Below, one piece after another: positions 51,401-57,147 of a stretch of DNA of 64,000 bases (position 1 is the stretch's first letter; every line of letters begins with the position of its first letter). Source of the stretch: Acidobacteriota bacterium (lineage in GTDB: Bacteria; Acidobacteriota; JAAYUB01); assembly GCA_018001935.1 (NCBI GenBank), contig JAGNHB010000021.1, positions 1-64,000 on the forward strand. The letters are read 5' to 3'. The translations under genes were made by a program, and so were the position numbers. The notes beneath the pieces are model-generated. The model searched no databases. It was not told the origin of the DNA and saw nothing but the letters and a program-made list of their open reading frames with translations.

Positions 51401-52827
51401 GCCCCCCCGGGGTTGGAGACCCGCACCCAGTAGGTCTTGTTCTCGCTCAGCGGCGGGGTGACCATCGTGGAGAGGATGGCGCCGGGGACGGGGAAGAGGG
51501 TGTTGCCGCTGAGACCCTCATACCACTGGTACTGAAGGGGGGGGACGCCCTGGGCCCTCACGGTGAGGGTGACGCTCTGCCCGGCGCCCGCATTCTGGAT
51601 CGGGGGTTGGAACCAGATGGCCGGGGTCGTCGGAAGGGTGAAGCGGGCCAGGCCCAGGGAGTGGTCCTGCCCCCCGGCCACCGCCACGGCGTTGGTCAGA
51701 TTGACGACCGTTCCGGGCTGCTTGACCGAGGGACTCTGGGAGTTGTTCCCCAGTTGGCCGAGGGTGTTCTTGCCCCAGGCGGCGGCCGTGCCGTTCAGGA
51801 TGGTGGCCAGGGAGTGATCCCCGCCCGCGGCCACGGAGCTGACGGCGTCGGGCACACCGATCCCGAGGACCTGTACGGGGATGCCGCTGTCGATCAGGGA
51901 GTCGTTCCCGAGCTGTCCGGAGCCGTTGCCGCCCCAGGAAAAAACCAGCCCGTTCTGCTTGAGGGCGAGGGTGTGCAGCCCGCCGGCGGCGATGTCCCGG
52001 ACGTCGCCGAATCCCGGGACCTGCAACGGCGTGAGGCTCCGTGAGCCCATCCCGTCGTCGCCCAGTTGATGAGAGATGTTGTCGCCCCAGGTCCAGACGG
52101 TGCCGTCCGAAGCCAGGGCGACCGAGTGCATCCCGCCGGCGGCGATGGCGGCGAAGGCGGCCGTCGGGGCGTTCACCTGAACAGGGGACCATCGGTTGGC
52201 GTCGGAGGAGTCGCCAAGTTGACCCCGGTCGTTGAGCCCCCAGGCGTAGATCCGGCCGTCGCAGGCCAGGGCCAGGGAGTGCCGGGCCCCGGCGGAGACG
52301 GCGATGATGGTCGGAAGACCGGGAACCGGCGCGGGCGTGAACCGTCCGACATTCGTCCCGTCGCCCAGTTGCCCCTTGTCGTTGGCCCCCCAGGCCCAGA
52401 CGCTGCCGTCCACCCTGAGCGCCAGGGCATGGGCGTCTCCCGCGGCCACGTCCAGGACGTCGGCGATGCCCGGGACCGGGGCCGGTGTCACCGAACCGGT
52501 CGGCGGCGGGGTCCCCAGCTGGCCGAGGTCGTTGGCCCCCCAGGACCAGACCGAGTGGTCCGGCAGCACGGCCAGGGAGAACCGGTCGCCCGCGGCGAAG
52601 CGGACGTAGTATTCCGACATCCCGGTGACGGCCGTGGGGGCGACGCGCACGTTGGCCGCAGTCCCGTCCCCCACTTCGCCGACGTCGTTGTTGCCCCAGC
52701 CGTTCAGGACCCAGTCGCTGGCCGGAAACGCCTCGAAGGGCTCCCCCCCGAGGAGGGAGGGACAGAGCGGGGTGAAAAACAGGAAACTGACGAGGATGCC
52801 GAGGATGGCCTGCCGCACACACCGCAT
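45454..52827 (-). CDS. Giant mosaic secreted protein: RCC1, Ig-like, FN3, beta-helix and FG-GAP domains, 2457 aa
   Basis: A signal peptide (about 1-27, VRQAILGILVSFLFF core) is followed by at least seven RCC1 blades (about 35-400: VWSWGANDLGQLG, VWAWGANDKGQLGDGT, IYAWGLNDRGQLGD and others). Then come about five Ig-like repeats (about 400-840, each with LxYQWYxGxSG and a closing YWVRVSN), a fibronectin III domain (about 840-935) and a LSLREAIAGA-type start of a right-handed beta-helix (about 1030-1345). A PPC-like domain and six FG-GAP/VCBS calcium motifs (VGDLDGDGWPDLV, VADFDGDTVPDIAVAD) precede C-terminal beta-sandwich repeats. It is probably a surface adhesin or scaffold. The ATG at 52827 is preferred for its GGGGAGG site; the 43-codon upstream extension runs into a dispersed repeat. 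Confidence 0.85.
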   Translation of the reverse strand: MRCVRQAILGILVSFLFFTPLCPSLLGGEPFEAFPASDWVLNGWGNNDVGEVGDGTAANVRVAPTAVTGMSEYYVRFAAGDRFSLAVLPDHSVWSWGANDLGQLGTPPPTGSVTPAPVPGIADVLDVAAGDAHALALRVDGSVWAWGANDKGQLGDGTNVGRFTPAPVPGLPTIIAVSAGARHSLALACDGRIYAWGLNDRGQLGDSSDANRWSPVQVNAPTAAFAAIAAGGMHSVALASDGTVWTWGDNISHQLGDDGMGSRSLTPLQVPGFGDVRDIAAGGLHTLALKQNGLVFSWGGNGSGQLGNDSLIDSGIPVQVLGIGVPDAVSSVAAGGDHSLATILNGTAAAWGKNTLGQLGNNSQSPSVKQPGTVVNLTNAVAVAGGQDHSLGLARFTLPTTPAIWFQPPIQNAGAGQSVTLTVRAQGVPPLQYQWYEGLSGNTLFPVPGAILSTMVTPPLSENKTYWVRVSNPGGATNSDTAFITVLDPPSITTQPADLAICNGQTATLTVGATGSAPLHYLWFRGESGDVSHPVYSAVDFNSYMTDPLNATTSFWVRVINDVGEADSNTALVTVRQPPHITSLTSPTPGCPGAPVNLEAIVSGSPPLTFQWYQGLSGDTSTPVGSNSFFLNVNPLVSTPYWVRVSNDCGQENSATILVPVIPPPQVLVQPEPVAVCPGTAAVLSVTASGGGTLHYQWYRGVPGGTSSPVGGDAPSLTLPNPTVTASYWVRVTNACGVADSVAATVTVKQLTHITNQPDPVTINPGATTTLTVTATGEGPLLYQWYQGASGDTSTPVGSNTWNYTTPALSATTAYWVRVTGECGPVDSQTATVTVLGSEGPFTPTYLEAHIGASTTSVHLDWDNTNTAAATLLVERRAGAGGEFDVIVTLPGTATFYEDGGLPPNLTYCYRVRARLGSADSDYSNEACIRLAVCSPPQASTSGSLPSGATGVVLEGRGRSIECPARGYFKYGVISLEEGRTPDQDLGYGQNDIPFSAVLDNLQADVAYKFQAVVVSEGGTAFGEILNFTLHANTWVVTTLSDPLQGKSPDQLLSLREAIAGAEATPGTETQVIVFDPSLPDPPVVELNGPLPGLRRGKIAIDGRIPGTNGGRKVILTPAAGAAAVVPPATLVVTSADNTLSNLVLGGGGGVGIHLTGNQAVRNVVRGCEIGFDSAGRLSPGDLVLSVGILVSDGAGNNRLGLPSTLLIDLAEARDTQALETFGNLVANCTANGILILDPTSVDNQVAGNRIGTADTASVPGNGNGVNLSRAPRNTVGGPFAAYGNAIVGNVLNGVLVTGPTAVGNRISRNAIWGNGLLGIDLSGMDGIGDGPQTSLAQFKRDGPNRFMPSPIIDRFGYEATDVGARYSIWGRTLPHARVEVYEAERDPSGFGEGKRFLAFADADTTGAFVASFLLVPGNYVTLTATLDGDTSEFSTCAQLGVVARDEDVNCLQPRENLLLLAAGYSRDCEVLLGHGLPAGGALNAVLAMDGSSPVPFTVPVMPGRNVTAFPVATSATGHGHLDLELPGTAMPTTAQVQVMADTAQDLAPKGAVTVPGALDGPIPFRIYHVSGQAWQVLDVTVTAAAGTPSSIFPLIKIFGPRAAYLNTNCQNDENTTAFSQVLLPETGDYFVAVGDLYLRQGTGMAFSLTVGLFQNTDTMTDAVTPRDAIDLPGQGAAVAVGDLDGDGWPDLVTAIPELAQLSLAYKTPGTGDSFEAPVSLPLSFTPGAVTLADLDANGRLDILVANPSTGGVYVVFNPGRVTPLDLAKPLRNARAYAGTAAGGDLGSSADFNRDGFADYAQLSSTTGALQIFLNDQSGNLAAGQYLAAGTTPRGMAVADFDGDTVPDIAVADTGGDQVPVFQGAGDGTFSLARTLEGCPSPVDIEAGDYSLDGLTDLLVLNQGNARLQGYFGVGALEFSLAQEHPTGLAPNSLAVNDINVDGYADAAVACSGDGKIYVFMGSAAGLFLPQAILSSTGAVETLVWYSFGNGGAYFSIPPDQDFINALQSTYKTLDFPCAESGGDFDAAFALANPTAEDALVYLSLLGENGTLLTDPTVSNPVTLAIPARQQVSFYVDRMFGDGARNYAPWMRATTQNASVGGFSLLVARSAQLSMDGTAGQTAAAPKQVLPAPGAAGPGADARYSVANPGTVSCPVTVTCRDPNGQAQGVAHQFTLAPGGRKAFDFLTVFPGVTGTAALDVSAGAPVECMVSGGASGMMAALPGLPVPASSAGPIALYMPHFAEGTVFRSVVELMNPGTATAAVTVTAYGDDGSLLGTPGTAPVPAGGMLRSTVAELVGIDPLSAGVISGYLKVVSDRGDLVGCLTFTDRAVTTYAAALPLQRDAGNRFLYSHVAVGTIGGIPYYTGVAVLNTGAADVTGHFTVYDAAGVVRGEADALFPAGRKVSRMLTDFVPGLSDQAGGYVTLTAPAGSNLMSFELFGDAGMHFLSAVPAQPLP

Positions 52828-52920
52828 ACCGCACCTCCCCACGTTGCGTCCGGGGCCGAAAAAGCCGGGAGCTTCGCACCGCGCCCTCGCCCCGGTGCCC
52901 GAATGAATGTCGACATCCCC

Positions 52921-53002
52921 GCAAAAAGTGCCATCGCCCTCCGGGTGATGGCTCAAACAAAGGCTTTACATAAACTTTCCCGTTCGGTTTTCGACTTTTT
53001 GC
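52921..53002 (+). repeat. 82-bp MITE/REPIN-like element upstream of the giant gene
   Basis: Perfect 9-bp terminal inverted repeats (GCAAAAAGT, 52921-52929; ACTTTTTGC, 52994-53002) enclose a small GCCATC/GATGGC hairpin and GGCTTTACA. A homologous copy is at 30682-30762. The adjacent CATCAAACTTGATT (53009-53022) is also found at 14357-14370. Confidence 0.8.
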
Positions 53003-53057
53003 GGGCGCATCAAACTTGATTACAGGGTATCAAAAGAAGCGGGGGAAATCAACGGGT

Positions 53058-54152
53058 TCAGAGGACGAGCATGCAGTCGCCGTAGGAGAAGAAGCGGTAA
53101 CCCAGGCGGACCGCCTCGCGGTAGTGCTCCAGGACCCGTTCCCTCCCGGCCAGGGCGGAGACGAGCATCAGGAGGGTGGACCCGGGGAGGTGAAAGTTGG
53201 TCAGGAGGCCCCCCACGACCTGGAAGCGGAAGCCCGGCCGGATGAAGAGGTCGGTGAAACCGGCGTCCGGGACCACGGCGCCGTCGTGGCGGAGGGCCAA
53301 CGACTCCAGGGCCCGGGTGGCGGTGGTGCCCACGGCGATCACCCGGCGCCCCGCCTCCCGTGCGGAACGGATCCTGGCGGCGTCCTGCGGCCCCAGCGCG
53401 AAGGACTCCGCGTCCATGCGGTGGAGCTTCACGTCCTCGGTTTCCACGGGCCGGAAGGTCCCCATGCCGACATGGAGGGTCAGGCGGGCGGTCTCCACAC
53501 CCCGTGCCGCCAGGGCGTCCAGAACGTCCGGCGTGAAGTGCAGGCCGGCGGTGGGCGCCGCCGCCGATCCCGGGACCCGGGCGTAGACGGTCTGGTAGCG
53601 CTCGCGGTGGAAGGCCTCCTCCGCATCGCCGTCCCGGCGGATGTAGGGCGGGAGGGGGGTGATGCCGTGTTTCGCCAGGAACGCCTCCATGGGCATCCGG
53701 ATGTCGAACCGGAGGATGCGGGTGCCGTCGGGCTCGTGGGCGATCACCACGGCGCTGCCGTCCTCCCCGAACAGGATCCCCCTCCCGCGCGGGACCTTGC
53801 GCCCGGGCCGCACCATGGCCTTCCAGAAGTTCGCCTCCAGGTTGCGCAGGAGAAGGACCTCGATGGCGGCCGTGCCGCCCTGTCGGCGGCCGAAGAGCCG
53901 GGCAGGGATGACCCGGGTGTCGTTGAGGACGAGCAGGTCCCCCGGCGCGAGGAAGGCGGGCAGCTGGTGAAAAACCGCGTGCACCCGGTCGGGGCCGGTC
54001 CGGGAGATCACCATCATCCGGGCGTGGTCCCGGTGCGGTTCGGGGTGCTGGGCGATCCGCTCCGGCGGTAGGTCGTATAGGTAGGCGGACCGGCGCTCCT
54101 CCGGGGGGACGTCCGCGGGAAGCTCCGGCTCGGGGGATGACGCGCGGATCAT
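53058..54152 (-). CDS. queA: S-adenosylmethionine:tRNA ribosyltransferase-isomerase
   Basis: It builds the epoxycyclopentane ring of epoxyqueuosine by transferring ribose from SAM to preQ1 at position 34 of tRNA. Diagnostic segments are YDLPPERIAQHP (about 24-35), LLVLNDTRVIPARLFG, the central PLPPYIRRD, GSAAAPTAGLHFT, LHVGMGTFRPV and VGTTATRALES; the C-terminus has FLPGST-like HLPGSTLLMLVSALAG and YRFFSYGDCML. Length (364 aa) is normal. The ATG at 54152 overlaps the stop of the YihY gene (ATGA), so the two are translationally coupled. Confidence 0.96.
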   Translation of the reverse strand: MIRASSPEPELPADVPPEERRSAYLYDLPPERIAQHPEPHRDHARMMVISRTGPDRVHAVFHQLPAFLAPGDLLVLNDTRVIPARLFGRRQGGTAAIEVLLLRNLEANFWKAMVRPGRKVPRGRGILFGEDGSAVVIAHEPDGTRILRFDIRMPMEAFLAKHGITPLPPYIRRDGDAEEAFHRERYQTVYARVPGSAAAPTAGLHFTPDVLDALAARGVETARLTLHVGMGTFRPVETEDVKLHRMDAESFALGPQDAARIRSAREAGRRVIAVGTTATRALESLALRHDGAVVPDAGFTDLFIRPGFRFQVVGGLLTNFHLPGSTLLMLVSALAGRERVLEHYREAVRLGYRFFSYGDCMLVL

Positions 54153-55057
54153 GGCCCCGCCCCCCGGGAACCCCCGTGGCGGTCGGCCTGGGAGTGGAAG
54201 GTGAGGTGGGCGCCATAGATCAGGATCCAGAACGACACGCCGACCCAGAAGAGGAAGACCACGGCGGCCGAAAGGGGGCCGTAGACCCGCTGGTAGTCGA
54301 AGGCCGGGATGACCCAGGTGAGGGCCCAGTTGGTGACGTGCCAGAGGAACCCGGCGAAGAAGCCTCCCCGGAAGGCCGTTCCCCACGCGACCCGGGTGTT
54401 GGGGACCACCCGGTAGATGCCGGTGAACATCAGGGCGAGGAACAGGTAGGCGCTCAGGTTCAGGACTGCGCCGAAGAGGAAGCGGTTCGCCGTGGGGTAG
54501 TGGGCGGGGAACTGGAAGCGCCAGACGTGGATCAGCGCCATCAGGGAGGCGGAGGCGAGCAGGCAGAGGGTGCAGAAGACGATCATCCACAGGCCCACCA
54601 GCGTTCGCCGGAGGAACGACGGGCGCGGGGGGACGTCCCAGGCCTTGTCCAGGGCGTCCGCCAGGAGGTGGAAAACCCACAGCCCCATCCAGAGGAAGAC
54701 CACCACGTTCCCGATGATGAATTCCCAGGAGGGCTGCTGGGTCAGCGACAGGAAGAGGGACTCGAAGTAGCGCCGGGTCTCGGCGGGCAGGAGGGCGAGG
54801 ACGTGGTAGGCGGCCATCCGGCCCCGCTCGTCGCCCAGGAGGAGTTTCTGGCCGAGGCCGAGCAGGGCGAGGATCCCCGGGAACAGGGTGAAGAGGGCGT
54901 AGTAGGCGATCGCCGCCGCGGAGACGGGGCCGCCGTCGTCCAGGAACGTCTTCCAGGAGCGCGCGAGCCGTCCCGGGAAGGTGGGCAGGGCAGGCCCGGG
55001 CTTGCGGGGCGGGTCCGGCCGTTCGCCGTCGTGTGTCGTGGACAGGTTCTCGGTCAC
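54149..55057 (-). CDS. YihY/BrkB-family inner-membrane protein, 302 aa
   Basis: A polytopic membrane protein of the YihY (UPF0761/BrkB) family with about six helices. GPVSAAAIAYYALFTLFPGILALLGL (about 42-67) and RVAWGTAFRGGFFAGFLWH are family hallmarks, and the C-terminal RVYGPLSAAVVFLFWVGVSFWILIYGAHL is strongly typical. Early reports of it as RNase BN were later withdrawn; function is unknown. It starts at GTG 55057 with GGGGAGAG upstream and reads straight into queA. A good promoter lies at 55112-55140. Confidence 0.93.
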   Translation of the reverse strand: MTENLSTTHDGERPDPPRKPGPALPTFPGRLARSWKTFLDDGGPVSAAAIAYYALFTLFPGILALLGLGQKLLLGDERGRMAAYHVLALLPAETRRYFESLFLSLTQQPSWEFIIGNVVVFLWMGLWVFHLLADALDKAWDVPPRPSFLRRTLVGLWMIVFCTLCLLASASLMALIHVWRFQFPAHYPTANRFLFGAVLNLSAYLFLALMFTGIYRVVPNTRVAWGTAFRGGFFAGFLWHVTNWALTWVIPAFDYQRVYGPLSAAVVFLFWVGVSFWILIYGAHLTFHSQADRHGGSRGAGP

Positions 55058-55111
55058 CGTTTTCTCTCCCCTCCCCGGTCACGCCCGCGGGGCGGCGACG
55101 GGCAGGGGCGC

Positions 55112-55140
55112 ATTATCCCACATCCGGCGCCGCGGTGCAA
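55112..55140 (-). promoter_or_regulatory. Sigma70-like promoter for yihY-queA
   Basis: On the minus strand TTGCAC and GATAAT are separated by 17 bp, 55 bp upstream of the GTG start. Confidence 0.65.
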
Positions 55141-55182
55141 ATCCGGTTGACGGTCTGCCCTTTTGCTCCGGAGTCGTCGGCC

Positions 55183-55211
55183 TTGGCAGCGAACCCGAGC
55201 CGTGGTATGCT
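55183..55211 (+). promoter_or_regulatory. Sigma70-like promoter for the YHS-coaE-SMUG1 operon
   Basis: TTGGCA and TATGCT separated by 17 bp, 38 bp before the first start codon; divergent to yihY. Confidence 0.6.
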
Positions 55212-55248
55212 GTCGCCGGCCGCCGTTGATCGGGGTCGGGGAGTTCCT

Positions 55249-55545
55249 ATGGGTGCGCTGTTCCGGATGATCATCTCTTTTGTCCTGTTCCTGCTGGCGT
55301 TGCTGGGCCTGCGGCTCCTCCTCGGCGGCGCCCGGCGGGCCGCGCGCTCCCGTGACCGCAAGCCCGGCGGTGAGGGCCGGGCTCGGGAAGGCGGTTCCGT
55401 CACCCGGGGGACCTTGGTGAAGGACCCCCAGTGCGGGATCCTGGTCGACCCGGAGATCGCCCGGACCGCCCGGGTCGGCGGGGAGACCTGTTACTTCTGT
55501 TCGCCGGAGTGCCTCGAGGCCTACCGGAAGGAGCACGGCGCATGA
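55249..55545 (+). CDS. Membrane-anchored YHS/TRASH-like metal-binding protein, 98 aa
   Basis: One transmembrane helix (about 8-27, ISFVLFLLALLGLRLLLG) is followed by a basic linker and a small Cys domain: KDPQCGILVDPEIA, GGETCYFCSPECLEAYRK (about 60-95). That spacing matches YHS/TRASH-type metal-sensing domains. Its role is unknown; similar small proteins often precede coaE or DNA-repair genes. The ATG at 55249 follows CGGGGAG. Its stop overlaps the next start codon (ATGA). Confidence 0.75.
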   Translation: MGALFRMIISFVLFLLALLGLRLLLGGARRAARSRDRKPGGEGRAREGGSVTRGTLVKDPQCGILVDPEIARTARVGGETCYFCSPECLEAYRKEHGA

Positions 55546-56159
55546 GGGCGGCCCTGACCGGCGGCATCGCCTCGGGGAAGTCGACGGTGGCCCTGGCCAT
55601 GTCCGGGTTTGGCGCCCGGATCGTGGATGCCGACGCCGTCGCCCACGCGGTCCTGGAAACGCAGGGGGTCGGCGAGTCCATTTTCGCGGCGTTCGGGGAG
55701 GGGGTCCGTACTGCCGACGGCACCGTGGACCGTGCCGCGCTCGGCCGGCTGATCTTCGCCTCCCCCGACGCCCGCCGGACCCTCGACCGCCTCACGCACC
55801 CGCCCATCCTGGAGACGCTCGAGCGTCGCGTGGCGGACGCGGAGGCCCTGTCCCCCGACACCCTGGTGGTCACCGACGTCCCGCTTCTCTACGAGGTCTG
55901 CCGGCCCGGCCAGTTCGGCCCCGTGGTGGTGGCCTGGTGCCGGCCGGAGGTCCAGCTTCGGCGCCTGATGAGCCGGGACGGTTTCGACGAGGCGGACGCC
56001 CGTCGGCGGATCGAGGCCCAGATGCCCCTTGAGGAGAAGCGCAGCCGCGCCGATTTCGTCGTGGACACGTCGGGGTCCATCGCCGAGACCCGGGAGCAGG
56101 TCCGTGACCTGTTCCCCCGGTTGGTGGCGTTCTGCCGGGGGGACGCCCGTGTGCCCTGA
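55542..56159 (+). CDS. coaE: Dephospho-CoA kinase
   Basis: It catalyses the last step of coenzyme A synthesis, phosphorylating the 3'-hydroxyl of dephospho-CoA. The P-loop is LTGGIASGKST (about 5-15). DADAVAHAVL (about 29-38) holds the substrate-binding Asp pair, and LTHPPI and VTDVPLLYE are standard. MSRDGFDEADARRRIEAQMP is the lid segment, and ADFVVDTSGS follows. Length (205 aa) is normal. It overlaps the YHS gene by 4 bp and the SMUG1 gene by 11 bp, so the three form a tight operon. Confidence 0.95.
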   Translation: MRAALTGGIASGKSTVALAMSGFGARIVDADAVAHAVLETQGVGESIFAAFGEGVRTADGTVDRAALGRLIFASPDARRTLDRLTHPPILETLERRVADAEALSPDTLVVTDVPLLYEVCRPGQFGPVVVAWCRPEVQLRRLMSRDGFDEADARRRIEAQMPLEEKRSRADFVVDTSGSIAETREQVRDLFPRLVAFCRGDARVP

Positions 56160-56886
56160 CGCGCCCCAAACCCCCGTCCACCCCCTGCTGGCGGTCGCCG
56201 ACGAACTCTCCGCCGCCGTGGCGGGACTGGCGTTCCCGTCCCCGGTGGCCTTCGTCTACAACCCCCTGGAGTACGCCCGGGCGTGCCACCGGCTGTACCT
56301 CGAGCGGTATGCCGCACCCGGGCGGGACGTCATGCTGCTGGGGATGAACCCGGGGCCCTGGGGCATGGCCCAGACGGGCGTCCCCTTCGGCGAGGTGACG
56401 GCGGTGCGGGACTGGATGGGCCTCGACGCCCCGGTGGCGCGCCCCGCCCGCGAGCACCCCGCCCGGCCGGTGGACGGTTTCCGGTGCCGCCGCCGCGAGG
56501 TGAGCGGCAAGCGCTTGTGGGGTTGGGCCCGTGACCGGTTCGGCACGCCGGGAGGCTTTTTCGCCCGGTTCTTCGTGGCCAACTACTGCCCGCTGCTCTT
56601 CCTGGAGGAAAGCGGCCGCAACTACACCCCTGACCACCTGCCCGTCGGCCCGCGTCAACGCCTGGAGGACGCCTGCGACCGGGCCCTGAGGGACACCGTG
56701 GGCTGGCTCCGGCCCCGCCTCGTGGTGGGTGTGGGGAGCTTCGCCGAGCGCCGGGCCCGGGTGGCCCTGGCCGGCCTGAACGTCACGATCGGCCGAATCC
56801 CCCACCCCAGCCCGGCCAGCCCCCAGGCCAACCGCGACTGGGCCGGCGCCGCCGAGGCCGCCCTCAGGGCCTGCGGGGCCCTGTAG
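56149..56886 (+). CDS. SMUG1-type uracil-DNA glycosylase
   Basis: A base-excision repair enzyme that removes uracil (and oxidised pyrimidines) from DNA. The catalytic motif is GMNPGPWGMAQTGVPFGE (65-82), with Asn67 positioning the water and Phe, seen in animal SMUG1, replaced by Trp71. The second motif HPSPASPQAN begins at His219. FFVANYCPLLFLEESGRNYTPD supplies the recognition segment. Length (245 aa) is close to bacterial members. The start is GTG 56149 with a GGGGGGA site, inside the end of coaE. SMUG1 is common in animals but patchy in bacteria. Confidence 0.93.
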   Translation: MCPDAPQTPVHPLLAVADELSAAVAGLAFPSPVAFVYNPLEYARACHRLYLERYAAPGRDVMLLGMNPGPWGMAQTGVPFGEVTAVRDWMGLDAPVARPAREHPARPVDGFRCRRREVSGKRLWGWARDRFGTPGGFFARFFVANYCPLLFLEESGRNYTPDHLPVGPRQRLEDACDRALRDTVGWLRPRLVVGVGSFAERRARVALAGLNVTIGRIPHPSPASPQANRDWAGAAEAALRACGAL

Positions 56887-56887
56887 G

Positions 56888-56908
56888 CGCCACCTGCCGG
56901 GTGGCGCA
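56888..56908 (+). terminator. Possible hairpin terminator after the SMUG1 gene
   Basis: A perfect 8-bp stem (GCGCCACC/GGTGGCGC) with loop TGCCG, 2 bp after the stop. There is no T tract, so it may be an attenuating hairpin only. Confidence 0.4.
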
Positions 56909-57042
56909 CGGGGATGAAGCAGCGGGAATCCAAGCCTTCCGACAGAAGAGCTGGAAAATGCCGTCCAGACGGCCGAACGATCCGGTGATCGGCAGCGGCG
57001 TCATTCTTGCCGGCAAGCTGGCGCCGGGATGACGGGAACCCC

Positions 57043-57071
57043 TTGGCCGGCCCCCGCCGGTGTGCTATAGT
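57043..57071 (+). promoter_or_regulatory. Sigma70-like promoter for the hybrid kinase
   Basis: TTGGCC and TATAGT separated by 17 bp, 77 bp upstream of the start codon. Confidence 0.55.
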
Positions 57072-57147
57072 CGGCCCCAACACGGTTTGATCACCCGCCG
57101 AAACCCGCGGCAGCCGAGTACATTGAGCAGACCCCAGGAGCCGGAAC

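Noticed and set aside
53058..55082. A single 674-codon frame that would make a YihY-region/QueA fusion
   Set aside because: Its first ~310 residues are the wrong frame of the yihY gene; QueA homology begins at the ATG at 54152.
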